Positions 33,811 to 42,384 of a stretch of DNA of 52,242 nucleotides are shown in pieces (the first letter of the stretch is position 1; the number at the start of each line of letters is the position of its first letter). Origin of the DNA: an uncultured Prevotellaceae bacterium (GTDB taxonomy: Bacteria > Bacteroidota > Bacteroidia > Bacteroidales > Muribaculaceae). The notes below the pieces were generated by a model that worked only from the letters and a program-made list of their open reading frames with translations, ran no database searches and had not been told where the DNA came from. The DNA is taken from positions 1-52,242 of the forward strand of contig ONMF01000017.1 of NCBI GenBank assembly GCA_900318865.1, in the 5' to 3' direction. Made by a program: the position numbers and the translations under genes.

Positions 33811-33818
33811 TAACTTTG
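33811..33818 (+). promoter_or_regulatory. -7 box before the response regulator
   Basis: TAACTTTG ends eight bases before ATG 33827, suggesting a second, nearly leaderless transcript for the two-component genes in addition to read-through from the transporter. Confidence 0.5.
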
Positions 33819-33826
33819 CCAGTGAC

Positions 33827-34513
33827 ATGGAAAAAAAGAAACGGATATTGGTAGTGGATGACGAGCGTGATTTGTGCGAAATCCTGCTCTATAATCTCAG
33901 GGCAGCCGGTTACGACGCCCATGCGGCATCGACAGCTGAAGAAGCCTTGCAAGAGGATATTGCAACGGTCGACTTGATGCTGCTCGATGTGATGATGCCG
34001 GGCATGACGGGCTTTGAGCTGGCCGAGCGATTGAAGCAAGACAGCGGTACGGCACACGTTCCCATCATTTTCCTCACGGCCAAGGACACCGAAGACGACA
34101 TGCTGCATGGCTTTCTGCTCGGCGCCGACGACTATGTGAAGAAACCTTTCTCGGTGCGCGAGGTCATGGCCCGCGTCGGGGCTGTACTCAACCGTGCACA
34201 GTCACCCGTGGCCGACAGACCGGATTTTTTGCGGTTCGAAGGCTTAGAGATTGATTCCGAGCGCAAGACGGTGGTCGTCGACGGCCAGCAAGTGCTACTC
34301 ACCCGAACCGAGTTCGAGCTCTTGGGCATGCTGCTCAAGCACCGCGGAGAGGTGCTTTCAAGGCAGCAGCTGCTCGACGGTGCATGGCCCAGCAATGTGA
34401 TTGTCACCGACCGTGCCGTCGACGTGAATATCACCCGCATGCGCAAGAAGATAGGCCATTACGGCAAGCATGTGGTGGCACGTCAAGGATTTGGTTATTT
34501 GTTCGATGTATAA
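33827..34513 (+). CDS. PhoB/OmpR-type response regulator
   Basis: A 228-residue regulator. The receiver domain has the acidic pair DD at 11-12, phospho-acceptor Asp54 (MLLDVMMPG), Thr84 and the conserved Lys106 (YVKKPF). The C-terminal winged helix from about 130 ends with the typical AVDVNITRMRKKIG...GFGYLFD. The start is at ATG 33827 (MEKKKRILVVDD); the longer frame from 33794 is ruled out by the -7 box inside it. It lies three bases before its cognate kinase gene and after a phosphate transporter, so a PhoB role is likely. Confidence 0.9.
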   Translation: MEKKKRILVVDDERDLCEILLYNLRAAGYDAHAASTAEEALQEDIATVDLMLLDVMMPGMTGFELAERLKQDSGTAHVPIIFLTAKDTEDDMLHGFLLGADDYVKKPFSVREVMARVGAVLNRAQSPVADRPDFLRFEGLEIDSERKTVVVDGQQVLLTRTEFELLGMLLKHRGEVLSRQQLLDGAWPSNVIVTDRAVDVNITRMRKKIGHYGKHVVARQGFGYLFDV

Positions 34514-34516
34514 GAC

Positions 34517-35440
34517 ATGAAAAGGTTGACCGAAGGGCGACGCATGTTCATCAGCATCATGCTGGTATTTGCGGCCTACGCAATAGTTTTTATCCTCTTT
34601 GAAGATTACGACCGCAGGTTCATCCAGTCGTTCGATGAAGCGAGCGACTGGCACTTGCTATTGTTCTCCATCGTGGTCATGGCTGGCCTGGGATGGCTGC
34701 TTCATGGCTACGCACAGCGCATGGACGAGCGCATCGGCCGCGAGCAGCAAGAGAAGCACAACCAGATGCGCCGTGAACTGACCCAAAACATCGCTCATGA
34801 ACTGAAAACACCCGTATCAAGCATCCTTGGCTATACCGACACTATTCTCGACTCGCCCCAGATGGACGAGCCGACCAAGCACAAATTTATCGAGCGCACC
34901 AATGCCCAGGCACGCAGGCTCTCGGCACTGCTGACCGACATAGCCACACTGAACAAGATGGATGATGCTCCTCACCTGCTCGAGCACGACCGCGTGGATG
35001 TGTCGGCCCTGGTGATGGACATCGCGCAAGAATCCGAGCCTGCGCTGAGGGGCAAGCAGATGTGCTTGAAAAACTGCCTGCCGACGGACATCCGCATCAA
35101 TGGTGACGCAAAGCTGATTTATGGCATTTTCCGCAACCTCACCGACAATGCCATCAACTATGCCGGCACAGGAACCACCATCGAAATCTCGGCCGAGCAC
35201 AAGGCCGGCCGATGGCTGTTCTGTTTTAGGGACAATGGCACCGGTGTCTCGGCCGAACACTTGCCACGACTGTTCGAGCGGTTCTATCGTGTCGACCGTG
35301 GCCGAAGCCGGCAAATGGGCGGCACAGGTTTGGGCTTGGCCATCGTCAAGAACGCCGTGCAGTTGCATGGCGGCACCATCACGGCCAGCCAGGCCGCTGG
35401 CGGCGGACTACAATTCGACTTCTCACTTCCAGCGTGCTGA
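34517..35440 (+). CDS. PhoR-like sensor histidine kinase
   Basis: A 307-residue kinase with two membrane segments (about 10-28 and 47-63) separated by only about 18 residues, hence almost no periplasmic sensor. There is no PAS or clear HAMP domain. The dimerisation helix carries His94 (NIAHELKTP), and the ATPase domain has N box NLTDNAINY, DNGTGVS, the F box RLFERFYRVD and GGTGLGLAI. A kinase lacking an external sensor next to a PhoU-containing transporter is consistent with signalling through the transporter (inference). Confidence 0.9.
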   Translation: MKRLTEGRRMFISIMLVFAAYAIVFILFEDYDRRFIQSFDEASDWHLLLFSIVVMAGLGWLLHGYAQRMDERIGREQQEKHNQMRRELTQNIAHELKTPVSSILGYTDTILDSPQMDEPTKHKFIERTNAQARRLSALLTDIATLNKMDDAPHLLEHDRVDVSALVMDIAQESEPALRGKQMCLKNCLPTDIRINGDAKLIYGIFRNLTDNAINYAGTGTTIEISAEHKAGRWLFCFRDNGTGVSAEHLPRLFERFYRVDRGRSRQMGGTGLGLAIVKNAVQLHGGTITASQAAGGGLQFDFSLPAC

Positions 35441-35493
35441 AAACACGCCATTCCATACCCTTCCACCACCGTTAACTTCTTCAGTAAAGTGTT

Positions 35494-35520
35494 AAGGCAT
35501 CGCTCCACCCGATGCCTTTT
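35494..35520 (+). terminator. Terminator of the phosphate module
   Basis: AAGGCATCG (35494-35502) pairs perfectly with CGATGCCTT (35510-35518), followed by TTCTTC with T run TTTT. Confidence 0.8.
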
Positions 35521-35537
35521 CTTCATGTATAGGTGCG

Positions 35538-35570
35538 CAAAAAAATAACCGCGTTTCACAACGCAGTTAT
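35538..35570 (-). terminator. Intrinsic terminator on the minus strand
   Basis: Read on the minus strand, ATAACTGCGTT pairs with AACGCGGTTAT (35570-35545; one G-U) and is followed by seven T. The same stem has a mismatch on the plus strand, so it serves a minus-strand transcript, most simply the small ORF at 35707-35868. Confidence 0.75.
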
Positions 35571-35706
35571 TAGGAAAAATAGTATGAATAAAAATGTGGT
35601 ATTAGGGTTAACCTTTATCTTTATATAAATACAAAGAAATTTCTTTTCAATTCTCCCGCATGCTCCATTTGAGCACCCGGATGGAATACAATGTTTGAGA
35701 CTTGTT

Positions 35707-35868
35707 TCACAGCCCTCTGGCCGATGTCTCGAGTTCATTCTTCTGAGGCCAGGCAATGTAGCCGGCTCTCTTTTCTAGCCTCAACGAGGCATTGGGGTGG
35801 TAAGCGTGCCGAGGAAGTATCCTCTTGTGCTTAACGTCACCATTCAGTTCTAAAATTCCCATAATCAT
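35707..35868 (-). CDS. Small hypothetical protein (53 residues)
   Basis: An unrecognised small ORF, MIMGILELNGDVKHKRILPR..., basic and soluble-looking, ending ETSARGL. It is backed by context: a minus-strand -7 box TAGCTTTG at 35900-35907 upstream and a good minus-strand terminator at 35538-35570 downstream. The first Met is at 35868 and a second at 35862. No Shine-Dalgarno sequence is visible. It could also be an untranslated RNA of about 330 bases. 35908-36180 is AT-rich and holds nothing else I recognise. Confidence 0.45.
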   Translation of the reverse strand: MIMGILELNGDVKHKRILPRHAYHPNASLRLEKRAGYIAWPQKNELETSARGL

Positions 35869-35899
35869 GCTTTTTAAGTTAATACTTTGCTTTGCTCGG

Positions 35900-35907
35900 G
35901 CAAAGCT
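35900..35907 (-). promoter_or_regulatory. -7 box for the small minus-strand transcript
   Basis: Minus-strand TAGCTTTG fits TAnnTTTG, 31 bases before the small ORF. No well-spaced TTTG lies upstream of it. Confidence 0.4.
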
Positions 35908-36187
35908 ACCATACATCACTCAAACAGCGTGCCAAATCTCCGCGACTGCCAAAATGTCTTACCCATCGCGAACTCTTTCGCACTGCAAAATAACATAAAA
36001 AAATTGAAACGAGCAAATAAAACACACAAAAAATCCAATTTGTCAATCAGATTCACTCATTTTGAGCATATTCAGCGACACATCGAAAAGAACTTATGCC
36101 CCCTTTGGTTTTGAGCTCACCGTGCACTAATGTTGAATAAATTAAGCGGCAACTCGGCATAAAAAACATAAAAACTTCGTTTAATAT

Positions 36188-36218
36188 TTTGTTCTGCTCT
36201 CGGTTTGCACTAATTTTG
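36188..36218 (+). promoter_or_regulatory. Promoter of the glycoside-hydrolase-like gene
   Basis: TTTG (36188-36191), 19 bases, TAATTTTG (36211-36218). The segment CGGTTTGCACTAATTTTG equals the mreB promoter core. The ATG at 36223 begins four bases after the box, so the transcript is probably leaderless. Confidence 0.75.
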
Positions 36219-36222
36219 TAAC

Positions 36223-38397
36223 ATGCAAGAGCGCAAAACGCAAGGCTTGACCACCATGCTTGTGACAGTACTGGCCATCATGTGGGCGGCATTGTTTTCG
36301 TGTGCCCACCACCAGGCACCTCACGTGCTGGCCGAGAATCGAGCCTTCGGCGTGGATGCCGACAGCGTGTGGCAAGGTTCATGGACGGCCCGCACCACTG
36401 CTGACGGCGCCATTCAGTGCAATGTCACTGCGGCCGCTCTGCAGCAAGCCCTGCCCCGCACGGGCAACATCCATTTTGTGCAGGGCACTGCCTGGCACCC
36501 GGGCAAGCATGCCGACCATTGGCCGCAATTCTCTTCCCAGCATTTGCCGCTGGTCGATGCTCTGTTCGGCCTGAGTGCCGATGACATCATCAATCGCCAT
36601 GCAGGCAGTGGATATGCCCAGGTGACCGACACCATTGCCCTGCTCCATGCCATGAATCTGTCGTTGGCGGCGATTGAGCCTCAGCGATGCATCAATGTGC
36701 TCCGTTCGTGCGTCGGCAATGACAGCATCTTGCGCCTCACCGGTGGCACATGGCCCATCTACACCCACTGCTTGCTGTGGGCACAGGCCGCATGGGAAAC
36801 CTATCTGGTCACAGCCGACAAGCAATGGCTGCGATGGGCGCACGCCGTCTTGGCGCGCACACTGGCCGCCGACGAATATCTACTGCTCCCCAACAGCGGA
36901 CTGCTGCAAGGCGCCACCTACAGCCCCGATGAGCGTCTCCTCTACCCTGCATGGATGCAACCCGTCGACAAATTCACCTGCGCCACACTGGCAGGCAACA
37001 TAGCCATGGCCCGCGCCTATGTTATCGCCAACGAAATGAGAGCCGAACTGGGGCTGGAAGAAAGCCAGCAATACGCCGATGCGTCAGCACACCTCACCGC
37101 TGCCATCAATCAGCAGATGTGGGACGAGAACCGCGGCTGCTTCAGCGCCATGCTCTATGGAATGGTACACAAGATGGCTTCGCCCGTAGCCGACAACATG
37201 GCACAAGCACTGGCCGTGATGTGGGACATTGCCAACGACGATCGGGCTGTCACGCTGGTGGAGAAGAACCCTGTCACCAACGAAGGCATCAACAATTATT
37301 ATCCAGCACGCACTGGCATAGAACCGTACTTCGGCTCCCCCACATGGCCACTGACCCAAGCCTGCTGGAACCTGGCGTGTGCTGCCGTGGACAACGAATA
37401 CGCCCTGCGCAGCGGGCTTGCGGCCATGATGCGCGCACAAGCTTTCTTCACTTCCCAGCGTATCACACTGCAAGGCCAGCCCGACAACTCTTTTCTCATG
37501 GGGGCCGCCAGCATGGCCATGACCCTGCGGGTGATGATGGGCATCAAGTTTGTGGCCGATGGCATTGAGTTTTCACCACGCGTACCGTCATGCTTCGACG
37601 GGAATAAGACACTGGCTGGATTGCACTATCGAGATGCCGTGCTCAACATCACCGTGCACGGCACCGGCAACGATGTGGAACGAATGGAAATCGACGGCAA
37701 ACCCGTTGAAGGCAATTTTTTGCACGCCAACCTCACCGGAACGCATCGGGTCGATGTGCATGTGCGGCAAGGACGCACCTCAACGGGAAGAATCACCCTG
37801 GCACGCACCGGCACGGTGCTGCCACCCATCCCTCAAGTGGTGTGGACTCCCGACAGCGGATATATCGAAGGGTTCCAGTCTACCGGAGCCTACAAAATGG
37901 TCATCAACGGAGTGCGCACCTACAGCATCAACGACTCGGCTTTTGCATTGCCCGCCACAGGCGACTTAGCCGAAATCTCGCTCGTCTCGGCCAACAAATT
38001 CGGCTACAGCCACTGCACACCCCCACGACTGCTCATCAAGGGTGAAACGCACACATTGGGTGTCGACGACGTGGCCGGAAACGACACCACGGGTCAGGCG
38101 CTGCGACTGGAAGTGAGCGTGCTGCAGGGCGGCAACTATCTGATTGACGTCAATTATCATGCCACCCGGGGATGCGACCTGCGCCAGCTGCTGGTCAACA
38201 CCCACACAGCGGGCGTTTTGGCGCTGCCCCGAGCCGATATGCCTTCGGCATTTTTAACGAGCAATGTACTTGAAGTGGAACTGCTTCGTGGCAACAACGT
38301 CATTGAAATTATCCCCTTGCCATCGCTGCCCCGCACAGGCACAGCACAGGTGCAAAACGTGAGAATCTACAAAAACAATCAAAAATACCGATTATGA
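36223..38397 (+). CDS. Lipoprotein with (alpha/alpha)6 glycosidase-like domain
   Basis: A 724-residue exported lipoprotein: a signal peptide with lipobox LFSC and lipidated Cys27. The middle (about 90-470) has the spaced aromatic and helical blocks of six-hairpin glycosidases of the GH37/GH63/MGH1-like kind (GGTWPIYTHCLLWAQAAWETY, WPLTQACWNLACAAV). A beta-sandwich C-terminus follows from about 480. Catalytic acids cannot be assigned with confidence, so the substrate is open; a glycan is likely. It overlaps the tricorn-type protease gene by four bases (ATGA), an odd pairing of sugar and peptide breakdown. Confidence 0.7.
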   Translation: MQERKTQGLTTMLVTVLAIMWAALFSCAHHQAPHVLAENRAFGVDADSVWQGSWTARTTADGAIQCNVTAAALQQALPRTGNIHFVQGTAWHPGKHADHWPQFSSQHLPLVDALFGLSADDIINRHAGSGYAQVTDTIALLHAMNLSLAAIEPQRCINVLRSCVGNDSILRLTGGTWPIYTHCLLWAQAAWETYLVTADKQWLRWAHAVLARTLAADEYLLLPNSGLLQGATYSPDERLLYPAWMQPVDKFTCATLAGNIAMARAYVIANEMRAELGLEESQQYADASAHLTAAINQQMWDENRGCFSAMLYGMVHKMASPVADNMAQALAVMWDIANDDRAVTLVEKNPVTNEGINNYYPARTGIEPYFGSPTWPLTQACWNLACAAVDNEYALRSGLAAMMRAQAFFTSQRITLQGQPDNSFLMGAASMAMTLRVMMGIKFVADGIEFSPRVPSCFDGNKTLAGLHYRDAVLNITVHGTGNDVERMEIDGKPVEGNFLHANLTGTHRVDVHVRQGRTSTGRITLARTGTVLPPIPQVVWTPDSGYIEGFQSTGAYKMVINGVRTYSINDSAFALPATGDLAEISLVSANKFGYSHCTPPRLLIKGETHTLGVDDVAGNDTTGQALRLEVSVLQGGNYLIDVNYHATRGCDLRQLLVNTHTAGVLALPRADMPSAFLTSNVLEVELLRGNNVIEIIPLPSLPRTGTAQVQNVRIYKNNQKYRL

Positions 38398-41300
38398 ACA
38401 AACTTTTCACCTTGATAGCCGCGGCCGCCATAGGCACAGCCACGCTTCATGCCCTCGAGGGCCGTCTCCTGCGTTTCCCGTCGACCGACGGTCACACACT
38501 GGCATTCTCCTATGCAGGCGACATTTATACCGTTCCTGTAGCAGGCGGCACAGCCACGCGGCTGACGTCGCATCCTGGCTACGAGGCATTCACACGTTTC
38601 TCTCCCGACGGCAGAACCATCGCTTTCACCGGGCAGTACGACGGTAACACCGAGGTCTATGTGATGCCTGCCGGTGGCGGCGAGCCCAGGCGCATCACCT
38701 TCACAGCCTGTAATCCGCGCGATGATTGGGGCGACCGCATGGGGCCGAACAACATCGTCATGACATGGACCCCCGACGGCCAACGGGTGGTGTATCGCAA
38801 CCGCATCGGCGACAGCTTTGACGGGCAGTTATGGACTGCTCCCATCGACGGCGGCATGGCGCAGCAACTTCCACTGCCCGAAGGCGGTTTCTGCTGCTTC
38901 GGCCCCGATGGAAAGCGCTTGGCCTATAACCGCGTCTTCCGGGAATTCCGCACCTGGAAGCACTATCAAGGCGGCATGGCCGACGACATTTGGATGTACG
39001 ACCCCGACGCAAGCACGGTGACCAACCTCACCAACAACCCAGCACAGGACATCTCACCCATGTGGATAGGCAACGAAATCTATTTCATGAGCGACCGCGA
39101 CAAGACGATGAACATTTTCGTCTACAACATCGCTACCGGCGCCACCGACAAGGTGACGCATTTCACCGATTATGACGTGAAATTCGCCTCGTGCGGAGGC
39201 GGCATGATTGTCTTTGAGAACGGCGGCTATATCTATTGCTTGGACCCCGCCACCAAGCAGGCACGGAAAGTCACTATCGAGCTCAATAGCGAGAACAATA
39301 TGGCACGGAGCAACTTGCGCAAGCTCAAATCTTATGTCACCGACGGAAACCTGTCGCCCGACGGAAACCGCATCGTCGTCTCGGCCCGCGGAGAGGTGCT
39401 TGACGTACCGGTAAAAAAAGGTGTCACACGAAATATCACCCACACCTCGGGAGTGCATGAGCGCAACGCACAATGGAGCCCTGACGGAAAGAACATTGCC
39501 TACATCAGTGACCAAACCGGCGAAACCGAGTTGTGGATGCGGCCGGCACAAGGCGGCGAAGTCATCCAGCTCACCCGCGACAACGACACTTACATCCGCG
39601 ACTTCACTTGGAGCCCCGCCGGCGACCGCATCGTTTACACCGACCGAGAGAACCGCATGGTACTCGTGGATGTGGGCACAAAGACAAAGACCACCCTGCT
39701 CCAAGACTCGCTGTGGGAAATTCCCACACCACATTTCTCGCCCGACGGTAAGTGGCTCACCTACTATCGAATGCAGCGTAACAACATGAGCGTTATCTAT
39801 CTCTACAACATCGGGCAGCACCGGGAATACGCCGTTACCGACCAGTGGTACGACTCTAACACGCCGCGCTTCAGCAGCGACGGTCGCTATCTCATTTTCG
39901 CCTCGGGGCGTGATTTCAACCCCATTTACAGTAGCATTGAGTGGAACTTCGCTTTCCGAAACACCGAGGGCATCTACCTGGCCTTGCTGAACAAGGAAAC
40001 CCCGTCGCCATTCCTGCCCGTTGACGACAAGGTGGGCGACAACAAAGATGAGAAACAAGAACCCGCTGACAAAAAATCAGCGTCAAAAGCCTCCAAAAAG
40101 CAATCCAGCTCCACCCTCGACGGCATCGACATCGAAGGCTTGAACAGCCGCATCATCAAGCTGCCGGTGAATGCCGGTTCCTATGGCTCTTTTGTGAGCG
40201 ACGGCAACAATGTGTGGTACCGGGCAAGCGACGGCACACACCTGTTTAATCTGGTTGAGAAGAAAGACGAACTCATCGCGCCCAATGCCACCATGCAAGC
40301 ATCGGCCGACATGCGGCGCGCTCTTTTCTACAAGAACGATGATTTTTATGTGACTGCCTTACCCGAGAACAAGATTGAGCTATCAGAGGCCGTGAACCTC
40401 GACGACATGACGGCCCAGGTGGATTACAACCAAGAATGGGCACAAATTTTCGACGAGGCCTGGCGTGCCTATCGCGACGGCTTCTACCTGAAAAACATGC
40501 ATGGCATCGACTGGCGCGCCTGCCGCGACAGATATGCCGTGCTGCTGCCCTATGTGAAGAATCGCATCGACTTGACCTACGTCATCGGAGGAATGATTGG
40601 GGAGCTATCGGTGGGACACGCCTATGTGGACAGTGGCGACTGCTACGAAATCAAGCGCAATAAAATCGGTATGCTGGGTGCGGAACTGGCACGCGACGGG
40701 CAAGCCTTCCGAATCACCAAGATTTTAGCCGGCAGCCCCGACCGCGACGAATTGCGCTCTCCACTCACCGAACCGGGCATGAACATCAAGCCAGGCGACT
40801 ACATCACAGCCATTGACGGTCGCTCCACCGCCGACGTGAACAACATCTACACTCTGCTCCAGGGAAAAGCCGATGTTCTCACCGAACTCACTGTTGCCTC
40901 CAGTGCCGACGGAGCCGCTTCGCGCAAAATAGTGGTCAAGCCCATCGACGATGAATACCCCCTGCGTCACCATGAGTGGGTGCAACACAACATTAACTAT
41001 GTGAACGAGAAAACCGGTGGCCGCGTGGGCTACATCTATATCCCCGACATGGGCCCCGAAGGCCTGCGCGAATTTGCTCGCTACTTCTTTCCGCAGCTCG
41101 ACAAGGAGGCACTCATTGTCGACGACCGCGGCAACGGCGGTGGAAACATCTCTCCCATGATTATTGAGCGACTGCTGCGACAACCCTACCGCATGACCAT
41201 GTTCCGCGGCAGCAACATGAACGGCACCATCCCCGAACAGACGCTCTACGGCCCCAAGGTGCTTCTGGTCAACAAATACTCGGCCAGCGACGGCGACCTG

Positions 41301-41636
41301 TTCCCCTGGAGTTTTAAAGAGAATAAGATAGGCCCCGTGGTGGGTACACGCTCATGGGGCGGCATCATCGGCATCAGCGGCTCACTGCCCTATATCGACG
41401 GTACCGACATCCGAGTGCCATTCTTCACCAATTACGACATGCGCGGCAACTGGATTGTGGAGAACCACGGTGTGGACCCCGACATCCTGATTGACAACGA
41501 CCCGGTGAAAGAGTTCAACGGCATTGACCAGCAGCTCGACAAGGCCATCGACGTGATCATGGACTTGATGAAAGAACGCAAACCGCTACCCAGCACACCG
41601 GCACCACGCACATTGCGCGACCTTGGAGTGGATTGA
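38394..41636 (+). CDS. Tricorn-type S41 protease
   Basis: A 1080-residue exported protease (signal peptide about 1-20). Two beta-propeller regions built of PD40/WD40-like blades (FSPDGRTIAFTGQYDG, WSPDGKNIAYIS and similar) fill about 25-540. A low-complexity Lys/Ser linker lies at about 545-570, then a C1 helical region, a PDZ domain (about 765-850) and an S41-type catalytic domain. Nucleophile Ser965 (YSASDGD), His742 (VGHAYV) and Glu1023 (VENHGVD) match the tricorn active site; Ser965 and Glu1023 even share the Thermoplasma numbering. Probably a periplasmic oligopeptide-degrading complex; it is coupled to the preceding lipoprotein gene. Confidence 0.92.
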   Translation: MNKLFTLIAAAAIGTATLHALEGRLLRFPSTDGHTLAFSYAGDIYTVPVAGGTATRLTSHPGYEAFTRFSPDGRTIAFTGQYDGNTEVYVMPAGGGEPRRITFTACNPRDDWGDRMGPNNIVMTWTPDGQRVVYRNRIGDSFDGQLWTAPIDGGMAQQLPLPEGGFCCFGPDGKRLAYNRVFREFRTWKHYQGGMADDIWMYDPDASTVTNLTNNPAQDISPMWIGNEIYFMSDRDKTMNIFVYNIATGATDKVTHFTDYDVKFASCGGGMIVFENGGYIYCLDPATKQARKVTIELNSENNMARSNLRKLKSYVTDGNLSPDGNRIVVSARGEVLDVPVKKGVTRNITHTSGVHERNAQWSPDGKNIAYISDQTGETELWMRPAQGGEVIQLTRDNDTYIRDFTWSPAGDRIVYTDRENRMVLVDVGTKTKTTLLQDSLWEIPTPHFSPDGKWLTYYRMQRNNMSVIYLYNIGQHREYAVTDQWYDSNTPRFSSDGRYLIFASGRDFNPIYSSIEWNFAFRNTEGIYLALLNKETPSPFLPVDDKVGDNKDEKQEPADKKSASKASKKQSSSTLDGIDIEGLNSRIIKLPVNAGSYGSFVSDGNNVWYRASDGTHLFNLVEKKDELIAPNATMQASADMRRALFYKNDDFYVTALPENKIELSEAVNLDDMTAQVDYNQEWAQIFDEAWRAYRDGFYLKNMHGIDWRACRDRYAVLLPYVKNRIDLTYVIGGMIGELSVGHAYVDSGDCYEIKRNKIGMLGAELARDGQAFRITKILAGSPDRDELRSPLTEPGMNIKPGDYITAIDGRSTADVNNIYTLLQGKADVLTELTVASSADGAASRKIVVKPIDDEYPLRHHEWVQHNINYVNEKTGGRVGYIYIPDMGPEGLREFARYFFPQLDKEALIVDDRGNGGGNISPMIIERLLRQPYRMTMFRGSNMNGTIPEQTLYGPKVLLVNKYSASDGDLFPWSFKENKIGPVVGTRSWGGIIGISGSLPYIDGTDIRVPFFTNYDMRGNWIVENHGVDPDILIDNDPVKEFNGIDQQLDKAIDVIMDLMKERKPLPSTPAPRTLRDLGVD

Positions 41637-41648
41637 CACACCTGGCAC

Positions 41649-42014
41649 ATGGATAACAACTTCTGCAAAACATTGAACACCCGTTCCGACGGACTGATGC
41701 CCCACGCTTTCATCGGCACGCATCACATTCACATCGTGGTGCGTGCCGGCAGCCTCCGGTTTTCCGACGGAAAGACACTCCACACTGCCACAGCGGCCCA
41801 TCTGGTGGTATGGCAAATGTCGAACACCATCGGCAACATCACCTATTCACCCGATTTTGAAGCCGATTTCCTCATCGTGTCGGCCGATTTCCTGCAGCAC
41901 TACAACCCCGAGATGGTGTGGGCCTCCAAGGGGTTCGTTTTTATCAGGCTGAACCCATCGTTCCATCTCGGGGCTGACAGCCTGGCGCTCATCGACAATG
42001 ATTTGGAGCAATTC
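41649..42014 (+). pseudogene. AraC-type regulator, sensor domain only (truncated)
   Basis: Residues 1-122 (MDNNFCKTLN... to DSLALIDNDLEQF) look like the N-terminal cupin-like domain of a Bacteroidales AraC regulator (IHIVVRAGSLRFSDGK, FLIVSADFLQ). After that the frame turns into low-complexity Arg-rich shadow sequence and ends at 42128. The helix-turn-helix domain is absent. The join near 42010 leads directly, in another frame, into an unrelated helical coding segment, so a deletion has fused two genes. Confidence 0.65.
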
Positions 42015-42297
42015 CGATGCCGGCAACGTCGACATCGAAGCCATCAAGGCCCAAGTTGCCGCACTGGCTGCCCAAGCCGGACTCGACTTGGACGAAATTC
42101 TGGAGATGCTTGCCGACTCGGGCTATGACATCGACAAGCTTATCAACGATGTTATCGCTTTCCTGTCGCAACCCACCCAAGACCCACAGGAAGGCGCTGC
42201 AGCCAAGCTCATGCAGCCCGTCAAGGCCACAATCACTCCTGCCGCACAATATGAGCAGCAACTGGAGCAGTGGCTCAATGATAACAACGTGCGCTGA
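41998..42297 (+). pseudogene. C-terminal fragment of an unrecognised helical protein
   Basis: A 99-codon frame, MIWSNSDAGNVDIEAIKAQ..., whose first few codons lie in AraC remnant sequence and whose remainder is strongly helical and acidic (LDLDEILEMLADSGYDIDKLINDVIAFL), ending LEQWLNDNNVR. It uses GC-rich codons like the core genes, so the fragment seems native. I do not recognise the family. It may be the surviving 3' end of a deleted gene, or a new small ORF. Confidence 0.45.
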
Positions 42298-42324
42298 GGC
42301 ACATCACACTCGCGCTGAGAACAT

Positions 42325-42367
42325 AAAGGAGGCGCTGCCACATTCATCCAGTGGCAGCGCCTCCTTT
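42325..42367. terminator. Bidirectional terminator (17-bp perfect stem)
   Basis: Bases 42325-42341 pair perfectly with 42351-42367 (AAAGGAGGCGCTGCCAC and its complement) around a 9-base loop, with A and T flanks that give a short T run in both directions. It lies between the AraC remnant and the convergent C10 peptidase gene. Confidence 0.85.
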
Positions 42368-42384
42368 GTAGCACTCAAGCAGGT

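Noticed and set aside
41998..42297. Programmed frameshift joining the AraC part to the helical part
   Set aside because: No slippery heptamer or downstream structure at the junction, and the second part is not an AraC DNA-binding domain.
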